Positions 1 to 6,500 of a stretch of 15,062 nucleotides of DNA are shown here, piece after piece (position 1 is the first letter of the stretch; every line of letters starts with the position of its first letter). This DNA comes from an uncultured Holdemanella sp. Its GTDB lineage: Bacteria; Bacillota_I; Bacilli_A; Erysipelotrichales; Erysipelotrichaceae. The notes below the pieces were generated by a model. That model was not told the DNA's origin and ran no database searches. It was given only the letters and a program-made list of their open reading frames with translations. The position numbers and the translations under genes were made by a program. The DNA is taken from positions 1 to 15,062 of the forward strand of contig CAAEDN010000043.1 in the NCBI GenBank assembly GCA_900754615.1. The letters are read 5' to 3'.

Positions 1-9
1 CTGAAATGA

Positions 10-93
10 TCGGGATACCGAATGATTCAGAAAGATGGAGTAGATATTGAAATGTTACCGGACGACTGGAAACGAACCGGGCACGCCATTTAG
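10..93 (+). other. Possible 3' tail of an unidentified upstream coding frame
   Basis: After an in-frame TGA at 7-9, the frame is open to a TAG at 91-93 and is followed seven bases later by a strong terminator, as expected for a gene end. The readable end contains MIQKDGVDIEMLPDDW and finishes TGHAI. It could be the tail of a gene already broken by the TGA, or of one entering from another frame (the frame from base 3 is open to 50). I do not recognise the family. Confidence 0.25.
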
Positions 94-99
94 ACGTGT

Positions 100-127
100 G
101 ACTTTTTCGCAGAAAAAGTCTTTTCTT
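100..127 (+). terminator. Rho-independent terminator upstream of the argG remnant
   Basis: A perfect 9-bp stem (GACTTTTTC at 100-108, GAAAAAGTC at 112-120) with loop GCA is followed by TTTTCTT. It sits just after the TAG at 91-93, so it most likely ends the upstream transcription unit. It lies before the leader ORF, so it is not placed to act as an attenuator controlled by that ORF. Confidence 0.8.
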
Positions 128-147
128 GTGGTAAGGAGATGATGAAT

Positions 148-219
148 ATGGAAAGTGATCGACGATGGATTTTTAAAACTACTTTTTCATATACATTAAT
201 AAGGAGGAACTTATCATGA
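148..219 (+). CDS. Putative 23-residue leader peptide overlapping the argG start
   Basis: A short frame starts at ATG 148 with a good Shine-Dalgarno site (TAAGGAG, 132-138) nine bases upstream. In-frame ATGs at 139 and 142 lie too close to that site. It ends at TGA 217-219, overlapping the argG ATG at 216 as ATGA, so translation of the two would be coupled. Four of its 23 residues are arginine, in two pairs (CGA CGA and AGG AGG), but the second pair is also the argG ribosome-binding site (AAGGAGG, 201-207). Arginine codons ahead of an arginine-biosynthesis gene recall leader control, but I see no alternative hairpins that complete such a mechanism. It may be a chance ORF. Confidence 0.35.
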   Translation: MESDRRWIFKTTFSYTLIRRNLS

Positions 220-874
220 AAAAACAATACAACAAAGTCGTTTTAGCTTATTCTGGAGGATTAGATACATCTGTATTGATTCCTTGGGTAAAAGAAAATT
301 TTGGATGTGAAGTCATTGCCGTAAGTGGCGATGTTGGACAAAAAAGTGAATTGGATGGTCTTGAAGAAAAAGCCTTGGCTACAGGAGCTAGTAAATTATA
401 TATACGGATTTAAAGAAAGAATTTGTGGAAGACTATATTATTCCAAGTATGAAGGCAGGGGCTAGCTATGAAGACTATTTATTAGGAACAAGCTTTGCAC
501 GTCCAATTATCGCAAAAAAATTAGTTGAAATTGCGAAAAAAGAAGGTGCTGACGCCATTTGCCATGGATGTACAGAAAAAGGAAATGACCAAGTTCGTTT
601 TGAACTTGCGATTCAGGCCTTTGCTCCAGAAATGGATATTATTGCTCCTTGGAGATTCTGGGAATTAAATTCTCGTGAAAAAGAAATTGAATATGTCCAG
701 GTACATAATATTCCATTAAAGATTACGGCAGAAACGAATTATTCAAAGGACAAAAACCTTTGGCATTTATCACATGAAGGTTTAGATTTGGAAGATTGGT
801 TCCTTTTTATTTGTACATTACTAAAATACGTGATTTGCACAGAAATAGGGAATGAACTTCGGAAAATGAATTGA
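216..874 (+). pseudogene. argG: Argininosuccinate synthase, frameshifted and 3'-truncated remnant
   Basis: ArgG joins citrulline and aspartate using ATP in arginine biosynthesis. The start is clear: AAGGAGG at 201-207 precedes ATG 216, and the N-terminus has the PP-loop ATP motif AYSGGLDTS. The first frame ends at TAA 411-413 after KLYIRI. The homologous sequence resumes in another frame with DLKKEFVEDYIIP at about 405, consistent with loss of one base in the codon before GAT (about 403-406). The second stretch keeps LLGTSFARPIIAKK, ICHGCTEKGNDQVRFEL and ETNYSKDKNLWHLSHEG. Homology stops after DLED near 797, and an unrelated tail runs to a TGA at 872-874. About 190 of the usual 400 or so residues remain. 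No argH follows. Both lesions are in the sequence as given; a sequencing error could explain the frameshift but not the missing half. Confidence 0.92.
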
Positions 875-911
875 AATTTAGTAATAATATAATGGTTATC
901 AGTGATATTTG

Positions 912-948
912 TAGATGTGATAAATCATTTTTTTGATTTATACATCTA
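912..948 (+). other. AT-rich imperfect hairpin after the argG remnant
   Basis: TAGATGT (912-918) pairs with ACATCTA (942-948), and ATAAATCA (920-927) with TGATTTAT (934-941), leaving one bulged G and a loop of six T. The stem is long but AT-rich and followed only by a short T run, so it is a weak terminator candidate or a relic of whatever replaced the argG 3' half. The stretch 875-1040 otherwise holds no gene that I can support. Confidence 0.4.
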
Positions 949-1040
949 TTTTCAAATGATTAAAATGAGTCTAAATAGTTTTAAATAGAGCTATTTTGGA
1001 TTTTTTCTATGGACGTATAAATATTGTTGTTGTCTTTATG

Positions 1041-1069
1041 TTGAAATGTTATAACAATTGATTTATAAT
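1041..1069 (+). promoter_or_regulatory. Sigma-A-type promoter of the isomerase operon
   Basis: TTGAAA (1041-1046) and a perfect TATAAT (1064-1069) are separated by 17 bp, which is a near-consensus housekeeping promoter. Transcription would start near 1076, leaving a leader of about 30 bases before ATG 1107. The spacer contains the first of two operator-like palindromes, so it is likely regulated by repression. Confidence 0.8.
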
Positions 1070-1088
1070 AAAATTGAATGTTATAACA
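1047..1088 (+). promoter_or_regulatory. Twin palindromic operator, TGTTATAACA x2
   Basis: The perfect 10-bp palindrome TGTTATAACA occurs at 1047-1056, directly after the -35 element, and at 1079-1088, just past the expected transcription start. The repeated block is 15 bp (1045-1059 and 1077-1091), with copies 32 bp apart, about three helical turns, so both lie on the same face of the DNA. The GT-TATA-AC layout resembles GntR/HutC-type operators. The regulator is not in the window. Confidence 0.65.
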
Positions 1089-1106
1089 ATTAAACGGGAG
1101 GCAATT

Positions 1107-1643
1107 ATGGAAATTAAAGACGCAAAAGTATTTCATGATTATTTAAATGGTGTTATGGAAGGTAAGGATGTTAAGAAGAGTACAAAATTGTATTCGAGTG
1201 CTAAGACATTCTATAAAGATGTAGATCCAAGTATTTCAGATGATCAAATTATGTATGAAGTATATTCCTATGAACATGAGGGATTAAATTATGGTCTTAC
1301 GGTGATGCAACCTGTATGTGTAAATGGGGAATGTAATGTAACACGTGGACATTTCCATGAAAATTTAGATTGTGATGAAATCTATTGTGGTATGGGTGGT
1401 GAAGGTCTTCTTTTATTGATGGATGAAGATTATCATTGTCATGCTGAAAAAGTAAAATGTGGTAGTGTACACTATATTGATGGGCATTTGGCGCATCGCC
1501 TTGTCAACACAGGGAATACAGAATTCAAAGTACAATGTATGTGGCCAAGTAATGCGGGTCATGATTATAAGCGTGTAGAAGAACATCCTTTTACAGTGAG
1601 AGTGTTTAAGAAAAATGGTGAATTGAAAGTGGAGGAAGAATGA
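1107..1643 (+). CDS. pgiA: Cupin-type glucose-6-phosphate isomerase
   Basis: This enzyme interconverts glucose-6-phosphate and fructose-6-phosphate in the cytosol. The protein is 178 residues, close to the roughly 190 of the metal-dependent cupin isomerases first known from archaea such as Pyrococcus furiosus, and far shorter than the classical enzyme. The cupin core shows GHFHENLDCDEIY and, later, GHLAHRLVNTG. Candidate metal ligands are H82, H84, E91 and H130; their spacing (2, 7 and 39) matches what I recall for the P. furiosus ligands H88, H90, E97 and H136. I chose ATG 1107 because GGGAGG (1096-1101) lies five bases upstream; a TTG at 1074 in the same frame has no such site and lies in the promoter region. 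The stop overlaps the start of the next gene by 4 bp (ATGA), so the two isomerases are probably made together. Whether it is the cell's only glucose-6-phosphate isomerase cannot be told here. Confidence 0.88.
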   Translation: MEIKDAKVFHDYLNGVMEGKDVKKSTKLYSSAKTFYKDVDPSISDDQIMYEVYSYEHEGLNYGLTVMQPVCVNGECNVTRGHFHENLDCDEIYCGMGGEGLLLLMDEDYHCHAEKVKCGSVHYIDGHLAHRLVNTGNTEFKVQCMWPSNAGHDYKRVEEHPFTVRVFKKNGELKVEEE

Positions 1644-3361
1644 GTTATTTAAATTTCAAATCAGAATATGATCGTTTCCCTAAAACAACAATAAAGAATC
1701 AGAAAGCGTTTCGTGGATATGATGAAATATATAATGAATTAAACAATAAGATTAATAATAGCAGTGTTGTTGTCTTTGATTATTATCCAGGTGTAGATGA
1801 AGAAGAAGTATATGAATTCATCAAACGATTCAATTTTTCTTTAGAAATCAATATGCATGATCTTTTTAAAGATGGAAAAACGATGAGTGAACAAATGAAG
1901 TATAACTTAACGGATGATCGTGTTTTCGGTAAGATGTATTATGGAAATCTAGTGGATTTTATGGATGAAGACAAACTTCAAAAAGCCAAAGATAAGGTGA
2001 ATGCACATCATGGTTCTACCATCATCTATGGAGTTGGTGCTGGTTTAGTAAGTCATGGCGATGTGTATGTCTACTTTGATATGGCACGATGGGAAATTCA
2101 ATTGCGTTATCGTAAAGGAATGCCAAATTATAATGCGACTAACTATGATGAAGATATTTTAAAAAAATATAAGCGTGGCTATTTTATTGAATGGCGTATA
2201 GCGGATAAGCACAAATCTGAACGCTTTGAGTGCTTTGATTATGTAGTAGATTCAAATGCATCAAATGATCCCAAAATGATTTCGGGATATACATTTACAG
2301 AAAGTTTAAAACAATTATCTCAAAAACCATTTCGTACTGTGCCATACTTTGATCCAGGCGTATGGGGTGGTCAATGGATGAAGGAAGTATGTAATTTAGA
2401 TAAGAATCAGCCAAATTATGCATGGAGCTTTGATGGTGTCCCAGAAGAAAACAGCATTCTATTTGATTATGATGGAATTACAGTAGAGCTTCCGGCAATG
2501 GATCTTGTTTTGTATCAACCAAAGGAATTGTTGGGAAAACAGGTTTATGCTCGTTTTGGTGCTGAATTTCCAATTCGCTTTGATTTTCTAGATACAATGG
2601 AAGGTCAGAATCTATCATTGCAAGTACATCCTTTAACGGAATATATTAAGAAAAATTTTGGCATGAGCTATACACAAGATGAGAGTTATTATATTTTAGA
2701 TGCGAAAGAAGATGCACATGTCTATTTAGGTCTAAAGGATGGTATTCAACCTAATGAAATGATCTCTGATTTAGAGTCAGCACAAAGAGGAGAAATTGTA
2801 TTTGATGCCAATAAGTATATTAATAAGTTTCCGGCAAAGAAACATGATCATTTCTTAATTCCTGCAGGAACTTGTCATTGCTCAGGAAAAAATACGATGG
2901 TATTAGAAATTAGTGCAACACCTTATATTTTTACTTTTAAATTGTGGGACTGGCAAAGACTAGGCTTAGATGGTCTTCCTAGACCAATCAATATTGAACA
3001 TGGTAAAAAAGTCATTCAATGGGACCGTACAACGAATTGGGTCAAAGAAAACTTGGTCAATGCAACTTATGAAGTAAAAGAAGAGGGAAATGATTGTAAG
3101 ATTGAACATACGGGTCTTCATGAATTGGAATTCATTGAAACAAGAAGATATACAATAAAGAATAGTTCATTTCATAGAACAAATGGCACAGTCAATATGT
3201 TGAATTTAATTGATGGAAAGAGTGCCATCATTGAAGGGGATTTTGAACCATTTATTGTTCATTATGCAGAAACCTTTATTATTCCTGCAAGTATCAAGGA
3301 ATATACAATCAAACCATTGAATTGTGATGAAATCAAAGTATTAAAGGCATATGTAAGATAG
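1640..3361 (+). CDS. manA: Two-domain class I mannose-6-phosphate isomerase
   Basis: ManA converts mannose-6-phosphate to fructose-6-phosphate. At 573 residues it is much longer than the usual 300-400. The catalytic part starts near residue 230 (PFRTVPYFDPGVWGGQWMKEV). It carries the type I zinc ligands: Q328 and H330 in SLQVHP, E348 in DESYYIL and H413 in PAGTCHCSG. Residues 1 to about 230 form a separate domain with VVVFDYYPGVDEEEV, LTDDRVFGKMYYG and YFDMARWEIQLRYRKG. This arrangement recurs in some Firmicutes and Bacteroidetes isomerases as far as I recall, but its function is unknown to me. It has the look of a nucleotide-binding fold without a Walker A motif. ATG 1640 overlaps the previous stop as ATGA, with GGAGGAAG (1631-1638) upstream. 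With the cupin isomerase it would feed glucose- and mannose-6-phosphates into the fructose-6-phosphate pool. Confidence 0.9.
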   Translation: MSYLNFKSEYDRFPKTTIKNQKAFRGYDEIYNELNNKINNSSVVVFDYYPGVDEEEVYEFIKRFNFSLEINMHDLFKDGKTMSEQMKYNLTDDRVFGKMYYGNLVDFMDEDKLQKAKDKVNAHHGSTIIYGVGAGLVSHGDVYVYFDMARWEIQLRYRKGMPNYNATNYDEDILKKYKRGYFIEWRIADKHKSERFECFDYVVDSNASNDPKMISGYTFTESLKQLSQKPFRTVPYFDPGVWGGQWMKEVCNLDKNQPNYAWSFDGVPEENSILFDYDGITVELPAMDLVLYQPKELLGKQVYARFGAEFPIRFDFLDTMEGQNLSLQVHPLTEYIKKNFGMSYTQDESYYILDAKEDAHVYLGLKDGIQPNEMISDLESAQRGEIVFDANKYINKFPAKKHDHFLIPAGTCHCSGKNTMVLEISATPYIFTFKLWDWQRLGLDGLPRPINIEHGKKVIQWDRTTNWVKENLVNATYEVKEEGNDCKIEHTGLHELEFIETRRYTIKNSSFHRTNGTVNMLNLIDGKSAIIEGDFEPFIVHYAETFIIPASIKEYTIKPLNCDEIKVLKAYVR

Positions 3362-3396
3362 AACCTGGGAAGAAATTTCTTCTCAGGTTTTTGTTT
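3362..3396 (+). terminator. Intrinsic terminator of the isomerase operon
   Basis: AACCTG (3362-3367) pairs with CAGGTT (3384-3389) and the inner bases continue to pair (GAAGA with TCTTC, plus one G-T), giving a long stem around an AATT loop. A T-rich tract TTTGTTT follows. It begins directly after the manA stop codon. Confidence 0.88.
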
Positions 3397-3399
3397 GAA

Positions 3400-3413
3400 T
3401 TAACATATGTTAA
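3400..3413. promoter_or_regulatory. 14-bp perfect palindrome upstream of the surface-protein promoter
   Basis: TTAACATATGTTAA is a perfect palindrome lying about 31 bp upstream of the -10 element of the next gene. Its position suits a transcription-factor site (activator or repressor) better than a hairpin, because it has no loop. A palindrome of this length in AT-rich DNA could also be chance. Confidence 0.35.
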
Positions 3414-3443
3414 CGTCATTTGACTAACTTAATATACGAAAAA

Positions 3444-3452
3444 TGCTATAAT
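3444..3452 (+). promoter_or_regulatory. Extended -10 promoter of the surface-protein gene
   Basis: TGCTATAAT (3444-3452) is an extended -10 element (TGn then TATAAT). A TTGACT at 3420-3425 lies 21 bp upstream, too far for a standard spacer, so the promoter probably relies on the extended -10. The start would be near 3459. In the leader, CACAAAG (3464-3470) can pair with CTTTGTG (3493-3499), ending three bases before the Shine-Dalgarno run at 3502-3509. Confidence 0.6.
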
Positions 3453-3513
3453 GATAGCAGTTACACAAAGGGTTATAGAAATAAAAAACTAACTTTGTGA
3501 GAAGGAGGGCAAT

Positions 3514-6500
3514 ATGTTAAATAAGTCTAAAACATTAACAAGTTTAGCGGCTGCAAGTATGGTAATTACACAAGCAGGGCAGTTGCATGTATTTGCCAAT
3601 GAAGCTAACTACGATTTAAATAATGTTTCAAAAGACAATGAAGTGGTAGGTGTTAGAAAGACACAAAAAGAGCAATTAGAAGATCAGATTCTAAGTGCAC
3701 AAAAGAAAGTGGATCAAGTACAATCAGATTTCAAAAAAGAAGAAAAAGTATTGGATGAGTTCAAACAAAACTTAGATTTGGCAAAAAACACAAAGGATAA
3801 TAACACAACTCATTTTAATACAATCAATCAAACGACAAATACATATATTAACAATGAAATTAAAGTTAATGCAGACGCAATTAAAGAAGCTCAAGAAGAA
3901 TTAGATGCTTTAAAAGCAGAAAAAGAGCGTCTAGAAAAAGAGTCTTCTGATTCAGAAGTTCAAAAAGTGCAACTAGAAAAAGACTACCAGGATGCACAGG
4001 ATAAATATAATGAATTGATTTCACAGGGAACAGTTGAAGGCTTAACAGAACAAATTGTTTCTCAACAAAAAGTTGTAGAAAGTGTGAATGTTAGCTTACA
4101 AGAAGCACAGGCAAAATACGATGCCGTTAAGGGACAGTTTGATGAGGCTACAAACAAAATCAATGATTTAGAAGTTCAAATTACCACACAGCAAGGTAAA
4201 GTAGATGCTTTAAACGCTCAATTGAGCGCAAATGAAGCCGCTATGCAAGAAGCTTCAGTGACACTAAGCAATGCTCAGCAGGCTTATGATGCAGCTACAG
4301 ATGAGGAAGCTAAGGCTGAATTAGAAAATCAACTGGCAACAGCTCAAACCAATCTGACTGCTGCTACAGAAACATATAATGCTGCAAATGCGGAATTAGT
4401 TAATGAAAACGGAGTTTTAAATTCTCTTCAAGGAAACTTAGAGTCTGTGAAGAACGAAAACCAGGCTGCAATCAACGCTTATAATGAAGCTCAGAGTGTT
4501 TTAACACAGGCTCAGCAGGATAAGGGTGCAGCTGATACCCAATTAGCTAGCCTTCAACAATCTTTAGAGACCACAAAAGCTAGTATTATTCAAGCCGAAA
4601 AGGATGTTGCTGCTAAGAAAGATTTATTGGACGCTGCTAAGAAATCAACGGAAGAACTTTCAAAGCTGGTAGATTCGACAAAGGCGGCTTATGATGCTGT
4701 GCAGGCTCAATGGAATCAGGGAAGCTTAGCTTTCTATGAAAGTATCGGTGACACGCAGGCGGTTGATGTTATCAAAGAAGGCATCACTTTAGGAACAACA
4801 ACTTTAGGTGATATTGGAGATTCAACAGATTTAACAAATATGAAGAAATCTCTTCCAATGCTGGATGAATGCAATCATTTAAGAAAATTAAATGGTTTAC
4901 CAGAATTAAAAACAAGTGGTTTGATGATGGCTATTTCACAAGTTAAAGTAAATCACACTGTACATAAGACAGATGGTGGTTCTCCACATACAGGTTTATA
5001 TAATACGGGTGAGAATTTAGCAAATGGTTTTACATGGGATTTAGATGCTCAATGCCCTCAGGGGGACTATGGTAGAGGTCCATTTGTTGGATGGTATACT
5101 TGGGAAAAGAAATTCTTAAATGATTTCTATGTTGAACATCCGGAAGAAAAAGATAAAACAATTGATGAAACATTGTTAAAATATCCAGATTTATTCTACA
5201 GAGTTGGGCATTATTTGAACATTCTTTCAGCGTATGATGTAACAGGTGTTTCATACGTGCCTGAAAATAGAAATGACTTGTCTGAGACTGGTGGAAATTT
5301 TGCTCAGCAATTTGCAGGTAATACGGATAATTTTGATGATATTGGCATGGGGTTAGATTCTGCAATCAACAAGGATAAGCAGTATGACAACCGTGTTGGC
5401 CAGATGACGGTCAGTGAGTTTACCGAAAAGTTCAACAAATACTATGATGAATTGAAGGTAGATTTAGAAACTAAACAGACGGCTTATAACACAGCTAAAA
5501 AGGCGTTAGATGATGCTCAAAATAACGGAAATGCGATTGCCGATGCCACAAAGGCATATGAAGAAGCTTTGGCTAAGTTAGAAAAATTGAAAGCTTCTCA
5601 AAGTGTTGCTGAAAGTCAAATTCAGAATGCTGAGACGGTGGTTGCCGCTGCGACAGAAAAGGTGGCTGAAGCTCAGGCTAATGTTACGAAGGCAGAAGCA
5701 GCCAAAAACGAGAAAGCTGAGGCTGTAAAAGATGCAGAAGCTAAGGTGAAATCACAACAAAAGGTTGTTGATACCAAAGCTCAAAAGGTGGCTGACGCTA
5801 AGATTGCGGTTGGAAACGCTGAAAAGGCAGTAAATGATGTGAAAAACACAATCAAAAAATCCGAGCAATCAGTAGCCGCTCTAAAAGTGCAATTGGATGC
5901 AGCTAAAGCTGAAATGGACGGCAAGACAAAAGCCTACGAAGACACTGCAAAACTCGTTAAAGAAGCGACTGGAAAATTAACGAATTTAAATACAGCAAAA
6001 GCCGACAAAGAAACGGAAAGAGCCGGAATGGCAACGGAAGTAACCCAAACAAGAACCGCAAAAGAAACGGCAGAAAAAGAGTTGAAAGATGCTACTGCAA
6101 AATTGGATGGTTTGAAAGAATCTAAGAAGAACCGTGAAGATTTGAAAGCTACAATGGATGGTTTCTCTAAGAAATTGGAAGAAATCAAGAAAATACTTTC
6201 TGAAAATGCAGAAACGTTGAAGAAAAATGCGGTTGAAGACGAAAAAGTGAGTGGTAATCTTGCTCAGTTGGAAGACGAACAAGCTCGTTTGGATGGCGTG
6301 CTAGCTTACTACCATTCATTGGTTGACGGAATCATGGCCATGGTTTCTGACGGTGTAGATTTGACGTCTGAAGAAGAAGAGTTGTTGAGTAAATTGCAGG
6401 TAGCAATTGAAAAATTGGAAGATGCTCGTGCGGCATTGGATGAAGCTCAGGCAAACTATGATACTGAAAAAGCTAAATACGATGTGTTGGCTAAAGATGT

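Noticed and set aside
128..215. T-box or arginine riboswitch upstream of argG
   Set aside because: The leader is too short and shows no T-box consensus or stem set; only a terminator and a short ORF are present.
1074..1106. Upstream TTG start for the cupin isomerase
   Set aside because: It has no Shine-Dalgarno site, overlaps the expected transcription start and second operator, and ATG 1107 has GGGAGG at good spacing.
3420..3425. TTGACT as the -35 element of the surface-protein promoter
   Set aside because: The spacer to TATAAT would be 21 bp; the extended -10 (TGC before TATAAT) explains promoter activity better.
5030..5365. Minus-strand open frame inside the CAP domain of the surface protein
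   Set aside because: No start signal or recognisable domain; it mirrors a strongly conserved plus-strand domain.
5934..6282. Phe/Ser-rich minus-strand frames across the second coiled coil
   Set aside because: Their composition is what the antisense of Glu/Lys/Ala-rich coiled-coil codons gives; no ribosome-binding sites.
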